Part shown: one piece after another, positions 8,318 to 17,508 of the stretch
Position numbering within the stretch: the stretch's first letter is position 1
Layout of the letters: each line of letters begins with the position of its first letter
From: Pseudomonas mandelii
GTDB taxonomy: Bacteria > Pseudomonadota > Gammaproteobacteria > Pseudomonadales > Pseudomonadaceae
Reading direction: 5' to 3'
DNA: 64,000 nt
Assembly (NCBI RefSeq): GCF_024138395.1
Contig: NZ_JAMYDU010000001.1
Span: forward strand, 372,001-436,000
Position numbers and translations under genes: made by a program
The notes under the pieces: model-generated
Database searches by the model: none
The model's input: only the letters and a program-made list of their open reading frames with translations
Told to the model about the DNA's origin: nothing

Positions 8318-8803
8318 TCAGTCGTTGCTTTGACCGAAAGGAATGCCGTTGAAGGTATGAGTGCAGCAATTGCAGTCAGGCGTCATTTGCTCAGCCGTCA
8401 GCTCAGGATTGACGATCCGCAGACGCCCCTGATCATCGACATACAAGCCACTGAAATAGCTCGACTCCCCCAGTCGCACCTGTTCCTGCCTTTCGCTTTC
8501 ATGAAGGGCAACCATCCAGAAAACCGGTTCTGTTCGATCGAGGCGAGCCACCGCTTCGCTGAAAACCTCATCCCACTGTTCTCCAACGCGAGACAGCAGG
8601 AATCGGAATAACGGTGTGTAATCCAGGCCGTGCCGTCGGGTTCCATGCATCGATCCGCGTGACGATTCATTGTGGATTTCGGTTTTGGTGTGACGCTGAT
8701 GCCGGTACTCACCCGAGTAATCATTCAGCCGAACACCCCTGGTACGAGTGTTGATCTTGCGGTAGAGGGGTTTCTTTTCCAACGAGTCGCTCCTGACATC
8801 CAT
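8318..8803 (-). CDS. Conserved hypothetical protein
   Basis: 161-aa soluble protein, very rich in charged and polar residues in the first half (RKINTRTRGVRLNDYSGEYRHQRHTKTE). It has a more globular second half (YTPLFRFLLSRVGEQWDEVFSEAVARLDRTEPVFWMVA) and ends in a Cys-containing segment CNCCTHTF. I do not recognise a domain with a known activity. It is a monocistronic gene between FKBP and the antiporter; the ribosome site is weak. Confidence 0.7.
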   Translation of the reverse strand: MDVRSDSLEKKPLYRKINTRTRGVRLNDYSGEYRHQRHTKTEIHNESSRGSMHGTRRHGLDYTPLFRFLLSRVGEQWDEVFSEAVARLDRTEPVFWMVALHESERQEQVRLGESSYFSGLYVDDQGRLRIVNPELTAEQMTPDCNCCTHTFNGIPFGQSND

Positions 8804-9005
8804 TCAATCAAACACCCGATGCGTTTTACTTGAACGGTGGACAATATCAATCAGCCCGCCATGGCAAATTGTTTCAAACGACTTGAAGTGGCAGCAGCGT
8901 GATATCGGTGTATCAGCCAACAACGTTGTACCTTCATAGCTGACGCGTCTCGTCGCAGCCTTTATCCTATGCGCCCCCGCCGTATCGAGTTTCTGGAGTT
9001 TCGCC

Positions 9006-10814
9006 ATGCCCCACGAAGGCAACCTGTTGCAAGCCGCTGTCGTCTTTTTATTCGCGGCGGTGCTCACCGTGCCCTTGGCCAAGCGCCTGCAATTGGGGGC
9101 TGTATTGGGTTATCTGTTTGCCGGGGTGATCATCGGGCCGTCGGTGCTGGGCTTGATCGGTAACCCACAAAGCGTCAGCCACATCTCCGAACTTGGGGTG
9201 GTGTTGTTGCTGTTCATCATCGGCCTTGAGCTGTCGCCGCGACGTTTGTGGGTGATGCGCAAGTCGGTGTTCGGCGTGGGCCTGGCGCAGGTGCTGCTGA
9301 CCGGTTCGGTAATTGGTGTGCTGGCGTTGTTCGTCTTCGGCCAGTCCCTGAACAGTGCCATCGTGTTGGGCCTGGGGCTGGCGTTGTCGTCCACCGCGTT
9401 TGGTTTGCAAAGCCTGGCCGAGCGCAAGGAATTGACCAGCCCTCATGGGCGGTTGGCGTTCGCGATTTTGCTGTTCCAGGACATCGCCGCAATCCCGCTG
9501 ATCGCGATGGTGCCGCTGCTGGCCGGCGGCGATCACACCACCAGTGCCGCCGAAGATCTGAACCATGGCTTGCGGGTGCTGGGGAGTATTGCGGTGGTGG
9601 TGATTGGCGGGCGTTATTTGCTGCGCCCGGTGTTTCGCGTGGTGGCCAAGACCGGCCTGCCGGAGGTGTCCACGGCCACTGCGTTGCTGGTGGTGATTGG
9701 TACGGCGTGGCTGATGGACCTGGTCGGCGTGTCCATGGCACTTGGCGCATTCCTCGCTGGTTTGCTGCTGGCGGATTCCGAATACCGTCACGAACTGGAA
9801 GCGCAGATCGAACCGTTCAAAGGCCTGCTGCTGGGGCTGTTTTTCATCAGCGTCGGCATGGGCGCCAATCTGAGTTTGTTGCTCAGTGCGCCGATTGCGG
9901 TGCTCGGGCTGACCGTGCTGCTGATCGCGATCAAGCTGCCGTTGCTGTTTGTGGTCGGCCGACTAGCCGGGGGGCTGGGCAAGGTCAATGCGATTCGCTT
10001 GGGCATCGTGCTGGCGGCCGGTGGTGAGTTTGCCTTTGTGGTGTTCAAGATCGGCCGGGATCAGGGCTTGTTCGAGCCGCGCCTGTACGACTTGCTGGTG
10101 TTGACCATCACCCTGTCGATGGCGCTGACGCCGCTGTTGTTGCTGGCCTGCGCACGACTGGTCAAACCCAAGGTTCAACCGGTGGAGGTGCCGGAGAAGT
10201 TTCGCGAAATCGACACCGACACACCGCGCGTGGTGATCGCCGGCATGGGGCGTATGGGGCAGATCGTGGCGCGGATTCTGCGGGCGCAAAACATCAAATT
10301 CGTCGCCCTCGACACGTCGGTGGAAACCATCGAACTGTCCCGCAGCTTTGGCGGCGTGCCAGTGTTTTACGGCGACCCGATGCGCCCGGAAATCCTCAGC
10401 GCGGCCAAGGTCGAACAAGCGGAATTTTTCGTGATCGCCACCGATGATCCGGAGACCAACATCAAGACGGCCGAGGTGGTGCACAAGCTTTATCCGCACA
10501 TCAAAATCATCGCCCGCGCCCGTAACCGTCAGCATGTGCACCGGTTGGTGGATGTCGGGGCTCAGGCGGTGCGGGAAACCTATTACTCCAGCCTGGAAAT
10601 GACCCGGCGGACGTTGGTTGGACTGGGTCTGACGCAGGCCCAGGCGGATGCGCGGATCAAGCGGTTTACCCATCATGATGAGCAGGTGCTGGAAGCTCAA
10701 CATGCGGTGTATGACGATGCGGCCAAGGTGATGCAAACGGCGCAGGAAGCGCGGGCGGAATTGGCGAAACTGTTTGAGTCGGATCAGTTGGAAGAGCAAG
10801 CGGGTAAGGTTTGA
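9006..10814 (+). CDS. Kef-type K+/H+ antiporter (CPA2 family)
   Basis: 602-aa integral membrane protein matching the length of KefB/KefC. The N-terminal ~385 residues are a Na/H-exchanger-type domain with ~12 spans (GYLFAGVIIGPSVLG, ISELGVVLLLFIIGLELS, FQDIAAIPLIA). Residues ~400-520 are an RCK/TrkA-N nucleotide-binding domain (RVVIAGMGRMGQIVARIL). A charged tail follows. Such systems export K+ and acidify the cytosol, in enteric members gated by glutathione adducts. No KefF/KefG ancillary gene is adjacent, so glutathione control is not shown here. Confidence 0.9.
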   Translation: MPHEGNLLQAAVVFLFAAVLTVPLAKRLQLGAVLGYLFAGVIIGPSVLGLIGNPQSVSHISELGVVLLLFIIGLELSPRRLWVMRKSVFGVGLAQVLLTGSVIGVLALFVFGQSLNSAIVLGLGLALSSTAFGLQSLAERKELTSPHGRLAFAILLFQDIAAIPLIAMVPLLAGGDHTTSAAEDLNHGLRVLGSIAVVVIGGRYLLRPVFRVVAKTGLPEVSTATALLVVIGTAWLMDLVGVSMALGAFLAGLLLADSEYRHELEAQIEPFKGLLLGLFFISVGMGANLSLLLSAPIAVLGLTVLLIAIKLPLLFVVGRLAGGLGKVNAIRLGIVLAAGGEFAFVVFKIGRDQGLFEPRLYDLLVLTITLSMALTPLLLLACARLVKPKVQPVEVPEKFREIDTDTPRVVIAGMGRMGQIVARILRAQNIKFVALDTSVETIELSRSFGGVPVFYGDPMRPEILSAAKVEQAEFFVIATDDPETNIKTAEVVHKLYPHIKIIARARNRQHVHRLVDVGAQAVRETYYSSLEMTRRTLVGLGLTQAQADARIKRFTHHDEQVLEAQHAVYDDAAKVMQTAQEARAELAKLFESDQLEEQAGKV

Positions 10815-10818
10815 ACCG

Positions 10819-10930
10819 GATCGTTCCCACGCTCTGCGTGGGAATGCCGCCATGGACGCTCTGCGTCCGCTCTTGAAATGTGACGCAGAGCGTCACGGGA
10901 TGCATTCCCACGCAGAGCGTGGGAACGATC
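10819..10930. repeat. Long dyad, GATCGTTCCCACGC family (copy 2)
   Basis: Same organisation as 7650-7757: inverted GATCGTTCCCACGCTCTGCG ends and an inner GACGCTCTGCGTC / GACGCAGAGCGTC pair. It begins 4 bp after the antiporter stop and may act as its 3' structure. Confidence 0.9.
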
Positions 10931-10949
10931 ACTTGGCAAGGAACCCACA

Positions 10950-12047
10950 ATGGCTGACCAAACCTCCCCCGCCCTGAAGGAAATCTTCAACGCCGAACGC
11001 CTCGCGCACATCGCCACCGAGATGACCGCGGTCTATCCCGCTTTCGATGCCAAGGCCTTCCTGAAACTGGCCAAAACCGGTCTGGCGGAGTTGTCAGTCA
11101 TGCAACGCATGGCCCGCGTCAGCGAATGCCTGCACGCGGTATTGCCACTCGGTTATGAAGAATCCCTCGACGTCCTACGCGCCCTCGCCCCGCGCCTGAA
11201 CAGCGCCTTCGTCAGCATGTTTTTGCCCCATTACGTCGCGACCTACGGCGCTCACACGTTCGATCTATCGATGAATGCGCTCAAATATTTCACGGCCTTC
11301 GGCTCATCGGAATTCGCGATTCGGCACTTTCTGCGCAGCGATATCGAACGCTCGTTGGCGCTGATGCACGACTGGTCGCTGGATGAAAACCAACACGTCC
11401 GGCGCCTGGCCAGCGAAGGCAGCCGACCACGTTTGCCATGGTCGTTCCGCCTGGAGCCGGTTCAGGCCGACCCGACACTGGCGGCTGCGATCCTCGACAA
11501 CCTCAAGGCCGACGACAGCCTCTACGTGCGCAAATCCGTGGCCAACCACCTCAACGACATCACCAAGGATCATCCTGAATGGGTGCTGGATCTGATCGAG
11601 GGTTGGTCACTGGAAAACAAGCACACAGCGTGGATCGCCAGACACGCCCTGCGCAGTTTGATCAAACAGGGTAACCAGCGGGCGCTGGCAATCATTGGCG
11701 CGGGTGGCAAGCCTGAGGTTGAAATCGTTGGGGTGAAGGTCGAACCGGCGGTGATTCGTCTGGGGGAGAAAATCACCCTGTCCTTCACGGTGAAATCCAC
11801 AGTCCCGGAGAGTCAGCGACTGGTGATCGACTACGCGATTGACTATGTCAAAGCCAACGGCAGCACATCGGCGAAGGTGTTCAAGCTCAAGGCGATGACA
11901 CTGCCCGGCAAGGCCACCGAATCCATCGTACGTAGCCAGCACATCAAAGAACTCACCACCCGAAAGCATTACCTTGGCCTGCACGCCGTGCACGTTCTGG
12001 TCAATGGCGAACGGCTGGCCAGCACGGCGTTCGAAATCCTCGCCTGA
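10950..12047 (+). CDS. DNA alkylation repair (AlkD-like HEAT-repeat) protein
   Basis: 365 aa. The first ~250 residues are helical HEAT-like repeats of the AlkC/AlkD superfamily (FDAKAFLKLAKTGLAELSVMQRM, SEFAIRHFLRSDIERSL, DENQHVRRLASEGSRPRLPW, SLYVRKSVANHLNDITKDHP). This family removes N-alkylated bases without base flipping. The last ~105 residues form a beta-rich module (KITLSFTVKSTVPESQRLVIDYAIDYV) seen in longer AlkC/AlkD-like relatives. AAGGAA precedes the ATG. It is cytosolic and monocistronic, followed by a REP pair. Confidence 0.85.
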   Translation: MADQTSPALKEIFNAERLAHIATEMTAVYPAFDAKAFLKLAKTGLAELSVMQRMARVSECLHAVLPLGYEESLDVLRALAPRLNSAFVSMFLPHYVATYGAHTFDLSMNALKYFTAFGSSEFAIRHFLRSDIERSLALMHDWSLDENQHVRRLASEGSRPRLPWSFRLEPVQADPTLAAAILDNLKADDSLYVRKSVANHLNDITKDHPEWVLDLIEGWSLENKHTAWIARHALRSLIKQGNQRALAIIGAGGKPEVEIVGVKVEPAVIRLGEKITLSFTVKSTVPESQRLVIDYAIDYVKANGSTSAKVFKLKAMTLPGKATESIVRSQHIKELTTRKHYLGLHAVHVLVNGERLASTAFEILA

Positions 12048-12079
12048 GCACCACAGCCTTCGCTTGAAATACGGTCCCT

Positions 12080-12160
12080 GTAGGAGCGAGGCGTGCCCGC
12101 GAAGGCGTCAGGTCTGGCACACCGCGTTATCGTTCTTCGCGGGCAAGCCTCGCTCCTACA
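12080..12160. repeat. REP pair, GTAGGAGCGAGG family
   Basis: GTAGGAGCGAGGCGTGCCCGC and GCGGGCAAGCCTCGCTCCTAC face each other, between convergent genes. Confidence 0.92.
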
Positions 12161-12168
12161 AGGGAATG

Positions 12169-12525
12169 CTAAGGCGTATTAATGTGATCCAGAACCCGAT
12201 TCGCCGTGATCTCCGCCACCATGATGCTATTCGAAATGCCCAGCAGGGCATGACGCGACTCCCCCTCTAGATGATCGACCAACTGATGGACCATCACATC
12301 GACCGAGGCCAGCGTCTCGACCAAAAAAACTGCCAGGGTTTCGGTAGTCGCCTCTGGGTCCACGGCAAACAGCTTGCTGGGTTTACGCGCGGTGGCTTTG
12401 ATGTCGGCATTCGACGGGAAGTGGAAGTCGAGGGCGCGTTTGGCGGCCTCGTTGAGTTCTTTTGAATCGGGTTCATACGGGGATATCGGATCGGTGTCCG
12501 GCGGATTGGGCGTAGGTTTGATCAT
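12169..12525 (-). CDS. DUF6124 family protein
   Basis: 118-aa cytosolic protein of a Pseudomonas-restricted family of unknown role. It has a Pro-rich start (MIKPTPNPPDTDPISPY), a middle SKELNEAAKRALDFHF, and a C-terminal helical pair (TTETLAVFLVETLASVDVMVHQLVDHLEGESRHALLGISNSI). The ATG is preceded by CAGGAG. A conserved multi-hairpin leader lies directly upstream (12551-12746) and recurs before the 55546 gene, implying shared post-transcriptional control. Confidence 0.85.
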   Translation of the reverse strand: MIKPTPNPPDTDPISPYEPDSKELNEAAKRALDFHFPSNADIKATARKPSKLFAVDPEATTETLAVFLVETLASVDVMVHQLVDHLEGESRHALLGISNSIMVAEITANRVLDHINTP

Positions 12526-12550
12526 GAAGAAACTCCTGATTGTTCATTAG

Positions 12551-12746
12551 GAGCTACCCGCATCACTTGCAGATGATGGGTGGCAGCTCTGTGCGGGTCT
12601 GCAAGACCGGGAAACCAGGAACCCGGCAGATCCGAAGATCTCCCGCACAAAGCCGCCATTTCGCGGACATAAACGAGCGTCCTTTGGCTGGGCTATGCGA
12701 CTGGTATTCCGGCGGGCTTGCAGACCCGATCACTGATGAGCAGTGA
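12551..12746 (-). ncRNA. Structured leader RNA, copy A
   Basis: Read on the minus strand toward the DUF6124 gene, in order: a hairpin TCACTG/CAGTGA (12730-12746); GGGTCTGCAAGCCC (~12713-12728); a stem GTGCGGG/CCCGCAC (12642-12648 with 12592-12598) enclosing a UUCG-capped hairpin AGATC-TTCG-GATCT (12628-12641) and a GCCGGGT/CCCGGT hairpin; then AGCTGCC/GGTAGCT (12551-12589) with an inner hairpin. The same elements recur in the same order at 55300-55516. It could be a 5' leader or a separate sRNA. Upstream, 12747-12897, no gene is seen. Confidence 0.75.
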
Positions 12747-12897
12747 CAGGAATCAAGTTACCGAGCGGGCCCTAGACGCACAAGCCGGCGGATTCTGTCT
12801 TACGTGTAGGGGGTGGCGCAAGGCGTTGTAGCCCTTAGGTGGTAACGGCAAGCTTCATTTAAACGCTCGCGATTTTTCTTGTTTAAACGTGCCCCCT

Positions 12898-12977
12898 GTA
12901 GGAGCGAGGCTTGCCCGCGAAGACCGATAACGCGGTGTGTCAGACTTGACGCCTTCGCGGGCAAGCCTCGCTCCTAC
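12898..12977. repeat. REP pair, GTAGGAGCGAGG family
   Basis: GTAGGAGCGAGGCTTGCCCGC opposite GCGGGCAAGCCTCGCTCCTAC. The right end supplies the stop codon of the LysR gene at 12974-12976. Confidence 0.92.
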
Positions 12978-13870
12978 AAAGGAATGGAGCCTTGCAGCAG
13001 ATCCCGCTCGCGCTCACACAACTCCACCACGTAATCCCACAACACCCGCAGCCGCACGGACTTGTGCAACTCGCGCCGTGTGCTGATCCAATAACTGCGC
13101 TGGATGCTTTCATCCGGCAGCAACGGCACCAAGTCCGGATCGGCGCTGGCCATGTAGCACGGCAGCACGGCGATCCCCAGGCCCGAGCGCGCGGCCTGTT
13201 GCTGGGCGATGACGCTGGTGCTGTGAAAGACCACCTGAGGGTTGCGGCAGAAGCTGTTGAGGAACATCAGTTCCTGGCTGAACAGCAAGTCGTCAACGTA
13301 ACCGATCCATGCATGGCGACCGAGGTCTTCGCGGCTGCGCAGTGGTGGCGAGCGGTCCAGGTAGGCCTGGCTGGCGTAGAGCGCCAGTCGGTAATCGGTG
13401 AGTTTGCGGGTGACCAGCATGTCGGCGGCCGGGCGCTCCAGGTGAATGCTGATTTCCGCTTCGCGGTTGAGGATGCTGACGAAGCGCGGCACCGCCACCA
13501 GTTCCACCTCCAATCCCGGATAGCGTTCGAACAGCCCGTTCATGCGGCTGGCGAGGAACATGATGCCCAGCCCCTCCGTCACCCCGACGCGGATCTTGCC
13601 CAGCGGCGCGGATGACTGGGTGATTTCTTCCTGAGCCAGCAGCGCGACATTTTCCATGGCCTCGGCGTGTTTGAGCAGCGCTTCGCCGGCCGGGGTCAGT
13701 TCATAGCCTTGGGCATGCTGGACGAACAGCGCGGTGCCGAGGCTTTTTTCGATGGCTTCGATGTGCCGGGCCACGGTGGCGTGGGTGGTGTTCAAACGGC
13801 GAGCGGCGGTGAGCAAGCGGCCGCTGCGCTGCAATTCGAGAAAAAACCGCAGGTCATTCCAGTCGAACAT
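12974..13870 (-). CDS. LysR-family transcriptional regulator
   Basis: 298 aa with an N-terminal winged HTH (DLRFFLELQRSGRLLTAARRLNTTHATVARHIEAIE in part, res ~5-40) and a periplasmic-binding-like effector domain. It is divergent from the GMC oxidoreductase with a 135-bp shared promoter region. It therefore most likely controls that gene and the MHS transporter behind it; the ligand is unknown. Its TAG stop lies inside a REP element, so the last residues were fixed by repeat insertion. Confidence 0.92.
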   Translation of the reverse strand: MFDWNDLRFFLELQRSGRLLTAARRLNTTHATVARHIEAIEKSLGTALFVQHAQGYELTPAGEALLKHAEAMENVALLAQEEITQSSAPLGKIRVGVTEGLGIMFLASRMNGLFERYPGLEVELVAVPRFVSILNREAEISIHLERPAADMLVTRKLTDYRLALYASQAYLDRSPPLRSREDLGRHAWIGYVDDLLFSQELMFLNSFCRNPQVVFHSTSVIAQQQAARSGLGIAVLPCYMASADPDLVPLLPDESIQRSYWISTRRELHKSVRLRVLWDYVVELCERERDLLQGSIPL

Positions 13871-14005
13871 GAACCCTCCTTGTCGTTATGCCGTGTGAAT
13901 GATGCTGTCTAAAAACGCACAGCAGCTGCGCAAAAACTAACATTCTTTTAACGAAAGCTAACAACTAGGATGACCGACAACAAGAACAACAATACGAGGT
14001 CAGGG

Positions 14006-15664
14006 ATGCAGACTTCCCTTGATGAATACGACTACATCGTGGTCGGTGCCGGGCCGGCCGGTTGTTTGCTGGCCAATCGATTGTCAGCCAACCCGCAACA
14101 TCGCGTGTTGCTGCTCGAAGCCGGCGGCCGCGATAACTACCCGTGGATTCACATTCCCGTCGGTTACCTGTTCTGCATCGGCAACCCGCGCACCGACTGG
14201 TGCTTCAAAACCGAAACGCAACCCGGCTTGCAAGGCCGCGCCCTGAGCTACCCGCGCGGCAAAGTACTCGGCGGCTGTTCCTCGATCAACGGCATGATCT
14301 ACATGCGCGGCCAGGCCGGCGATTACGACGGTTGGGCGGCCGAGGGCAATACCGGCTGGAGCTGGCAAGACGTGCTGCCACTGTTCAAACACAGCGAAAA
14401 CCATTTTGCCGGCGACTCGGAATTTCATGGCGCTGCCGGCGAATGGCGGATCGAGCGCCAGCGTCTGTCGTGGCCGATTCTCGATGCCTTCCGCACGGCG
14501 GCCGAGCAAAGCGGCATCGCCAGCATCGATGACTTCAATCAGGGCGACAACGAAGGCTGCGGCTATTTCCAGGTCAATCAGAAAGCCGGGATCCGCTGGA
14601 ACGCGGCCAAGGCGTTTCTCAAACCGATCCGCCAGCGCGCCAATCTAACGGTGCTGACTGATGTTGAGGTGGACCGCGTGCTGCTGGAAAACGGCCGAGC
14701 CTCAGCGGTCAGCGCACGCTGGCAGGGCCAGGCGAAAACCTTCAAGGCGCGTAAGGAAATCGTCCTGTGTGCCGGTTCCGTCGGTTCACCGGGCATCCTC
14801 CAGCGTTCCGGTATCGGCCCTCGCCCGCTGCTGCAAAAACTGGGCATCGGCGTTGTCCATGAACTGCCCGGCGTGGGCGGCAACCTGCAGGATCATCTGC
14901 AACTGCGGCTGATCTACAAACTGGAAAACGCCCGCACCCTGAACCAGATCGCCGGCACGCTGTGGGGCAAGATGGGCATGGGCCTGCGTTATCTGTATGA
15001 CCGCAGCGGCCCGCTGTCCATGGCCCCGAGCCAACTGGGTGCCTTCGCCCGTTCGGGGCCGGAGCAGACCTCGGCGAACCTCGAATACCATGTGCAACCA
15101 TTGTCGCTGGAGCGTTTCGGCGAGCCGCTGCACGCCTTCCCCGCTTTCACTGCATCGGTCTGCGATCTGCGCCCGCAAAGCCGTGGCCGAATAGACATTC
15201 GCTCCGCCGACCCGCGGGAAGCGCCGCTGATTCAGCCCAACTACCTGAGCCATCCCGAAGACTTGCGAGTGGCAGCCGATGCCATCCGCCTGACCCGCCG
15301 CATCGTCTCGGCACCCGCGTTGCAAGCGTTCAAACCGGTCGAGTACCTGCCCGGTGACAGCTTGCAGAGGGAAGAGCAATTGCACGAAGCCGCCGCCCGG
15401 ATCGGCACCACGATTTTCCACCCGGTGGGCACCTGCCGGATGGGCAGCGATGCGGACGCGGTGGTCGACGCCGAGTTGCGCGTCCACGGCATTCCCGGCC
15501 TGCGCATCGCCGACGCTTCGATCATGCCGCGAATCACCTCGGGCAATACCTGTTCGCCGACGCTGATGATCGCTGAGAAAGCTGCGCAATTGATCCTCAA
15601 TCCCGACACAAGGAGCCCGCAGAAGCCAACTGTAGGAGCGAGGCTTGCCCGCGAAGAACGATGA
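14006..15664 (+). CDS. GMC-family FAD oxidoreductase (choline/alcohol dehydrogenase type)
   Basis: 552-aa flavoprotein oxidising an alcohol, possibly with a quinone acceptor. It shows the FAD motif VVGAGPAGCLLANRL (~11-25), the GMC signature PRGKVLGGCSSINGMIYMRG (~80-99), the C-terminal HPVGTCRMG with the catalytic His, and GNTCSPTLMIAEKAA. GAGG before the ATG at 14006 supports that start over the ATG at 13970. The last ~12 residues (TVGARLAREER) are translated REP sequence, an extension not expected in the family. The gene precedes an MHS transporter; together with the divergent LysR they form an uptake-and-oxidation module for an unknown alcohol. Confidence 0.9.
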   Translation: MQTSLDEYDYIVVGAGPAGCLLANRLSANPQHRVLLLEAGGRDNYPWIHIPVGYLFCIGNPRTDWCFKTETQPGLQGRALSYPRGKVLGGCSSINGMIYMRGQAGDYDGWAAEGNTGWSWQDVLPLFKHSENHFAGDSEFHGAAGEWRIERQRLSWPILDAFRTAAEQSGIASIDDFNQGDNEGCGYFQVNQKAGIRWNAAKAFLKPIRQRANLTVLTDVEVDRVLLENGRASAVSARWQGQAKTFKARKEIVLCAGSVGSPGILQRSGIGPRPLLQKLGIGVVHELPGVGGNLQDHLQLRLIYKLENARTLNQIAGTLWGKMGMGLRYLYDRSGPLSMAPSQLGAFARSGPEQTSANLEYHVQPLSLERFGEPLHAFPAFTASVCDLRPQSRGRIDIRSADPREAPLIQPNYLSHPEDLRVAADAIRLTRRIVSAPALQAFKPVEYLPGDSLQREEQLHEAAARIGTTIFHPVGTCRMGSDADAVVDAELRVHGIPGLRIADASIMPRITSGNTCSPTLMIAEKAAQLILNPDTRSPQKPTVGARLAREER

Positions 15665-15712
15665 CGCGGTGTGTCAGGTCTGACGCCTTCGCGAGCAAGC
15701 TTCGCTCCTACA
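15632..15712. repeat. REP pair, GTAGGAGCGAGG family
   Basis: GTAGGAGCGAGGCTTGCCCGC opposite GCGAGCAAGCTTCGCTCCTAC. The left arm is read through as the C-terminus of the GMC enzyme. It lies inside a probable operon. Confidence 0.9.
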
Positions 15713-15814
15713 AAGATCGACGTACACCCCGCTTTATGGATAAACGCGGCAACAGCCCACAAGGCTGGCGTCGACAGTGGAACAACAAAAACAATCACTG
15801 TGAGGGATACCGAT

Positions 15815-17437
15815 ATGTCAGAACATGTTCAGCCCCTGGAAGCCGTCCGTAGTGCCGGCACCAGTCAGGAAACCCAGAAAGTCATCTTCGCCTCGTCCCT
15901 CGGGACGGTGTTCGAGTGGTACGACTTTTTCCTCTACGGCGCCCTCGCGGCGGTCATCAGCAAACAGTTCTTCGCCGGGGTCAACGACACCACGGCGTTC
16001 ATCTTCGCGCTCATGGCCTTCGCCGCCGGCTTCATCGTGCGGCCGTTCGGTGCGCTGGTGTTCGGACGATTGGGGGACATGATCGGGCGTAAATACACGT
16101 TCCTCGCCACCATCGTCCTCATGGGCGTGGCAACGTTTTGCGTCGGTTTGTTGCCGACTTACGCGAGCATCGGCATCGCCGCGCCGATCATCCTCGTGGT
16201 GCTGCGCATGCTTCAGGGCCTGGCGCTGGGCGGTGAGTACGGCGGTGCCGCCACTTACGTCGCCGAACACGCACCGATGGGCAAACGCGGTTTCCACACC
16301 AGCTGGATTCAGTCCACTGCCACCCTCGGCTTGCTGCTGTCGCTGCTGGTGGTGCTCGGCTGTCGCTATTTTACCGGTGATCAATTCGAAGTCTGGGGCT
16401 GGCGCATTCCGTTCCTGCTGTCGATCGTGCTGCTGGGCATTTCCACCTGGATTCGCCTGAGCCTGCATGAATCCCCTGCCTTCGTGAAAATGAAAGAGGA
16501 AGGCAAACTCTGCAAGTCGCCGTTGCGCGATTCCTTCGGCAAATGGGAAAACCTCAAAGTGGTGCTGATCGCCCTGTTCAGCATCAACGCCGGGCAAGCG
16601 GTGACCTTCTACGCGGCGCAGTTTTATGTGCTGTTCTTCCTCACCCAGTTCCTGAAAATGGACCCGGCGCTGGCCAACAGCCTGCTGATCGTCAGCGTGA
16701 TCATCGGCGCACCGTTCTTCATCTTTTTTGGCTGGCTGTCGGACAAGGTCGGGCGCAAACCGGTGCTGATGATCGGTCTGTTGCTGGCCACCGCGCTGTA
16801 CTTCCCGATCTTCAAAACCCTGGCTCATTACGCCAACCCCGCCATCGACCAGGCCAGCCGTCAGGCACCGATCACCGTGCTGGCCGACCCGGCCACCTGC
16901 ACCTTCCAGTTCGATCCGGTGGGCAAGGCAAAATTTGATAGCCCGTGCGACAAGGTCAAAACCTTCCTGGTCAAACAGGGCCTGCCCTACACCAGCGAAG
17001 CGGCCCCGGCCGGCAGCGCCGTGCAGGTCAGCATCGGCGAGGTGAAAATCGATGGCTATGACGAAGCGGCCCTGCGCGGCGCGGTGACCCTGGCCGGGTA
17101 TCCGTCACACGCCGACACCCAACAGATCAACAAACCAATGATCGTGGCGCTGATCGTCGCGCTGATCATCATCTCCGCCATGTGCTACGGCCCGCTGGCG
17201 GCACTGATGGTCGAACTGTTCCCGACCCGCATCCGCTACACCTCCATGTCCCTGCCCTACCACATCGGCAACGGCTGGTTCGGTGGTTTCCTGCCGACGG
17301 TGTCGTTTGCCCTGGTGGTGTACACCGGGGATATTTTCTATGGGCTGTGGTACCCGGTGGTGATTACCGGGGTGAGCCTGGTGGTGGGAATGATGTGTTT
17401 GCGTGAGACGAAGAATGTGGATCTGGACAAGAACTGA
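15815..17437 (+). CDS. MHS-family MFS transporter
   Basis: 540-aa metabolite:H+ symporter of the ShiA/ProP/KgtP group. Family marks are SSLGTVFEWYDFFLYG (span 1), FIVRPFGALVFGRLGDMIGRKYTF (loop 2-3) and GLALGGEYGGAATYVAEHAP (span 4-5). Between the later spans there is a ~100-residue insert (res ~345-445, with Cys pairs and few hydrophobics) not found in ~440-aa members but seen in a longer subfamily. The ATG at 15815 has GAGGG 8 bases upstream; an in-frame start at 15671 would read through REP. It is probably cotranscribed with the GMC gene. Confidence 0.9.
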   Translation: MSEHVQPLEAVRSAGTSQETQKVIFASSLGTVFEWYDFFLYGALAAVISKQFFAGVNDTTAFIFALMAFAAGFIVRPFGALVFGRLGDMIGRKYTFLATIVLMGVATFCVGLLPTYASIGIAAPIILVVLRMLQGLALGGEYGGAATYVAEHAPMGKRGFHTSWIQSTATLGLLLSLLVVLGCRYFTGDQFEVWGWRIPFLLSIVLLGISTWIRLSLHESPAFVKMKEEGKLCKSPLRDSFGKWENLKVVLIALFSINAGQAVTFYAAQFYVLFFLTQFLKMDPALANSLLIVSVIIGAPFFIFFGWLSDKVGRKPVLMIGLLLATALYFPIFKTLAHYANPAIDQASRQAPITVLADPATCTFQFDPVGKAKFDSPCDKVKTFLVKQGLPYTSEAAPAGSAVQVSIGEVKIDGYDEAALRGAVTLAGYPSHADTQQINKPMIVALIVALIIISAMCYGPLAALMVELFPTRIRYTSMSLPYHIGNGWFGGFLPTVSFALVVYTGDIFYGLWYPVVITGVSLVVGMMCLRETKNVDLDKN

Positions 17438-17508
17438 CGGCTAGCAGGAGGTTTGTGTGTGGCGAGGAGACTTGCTCCTCGCCAATCATCTAAGCCGTCA
17501 TGCGATCT

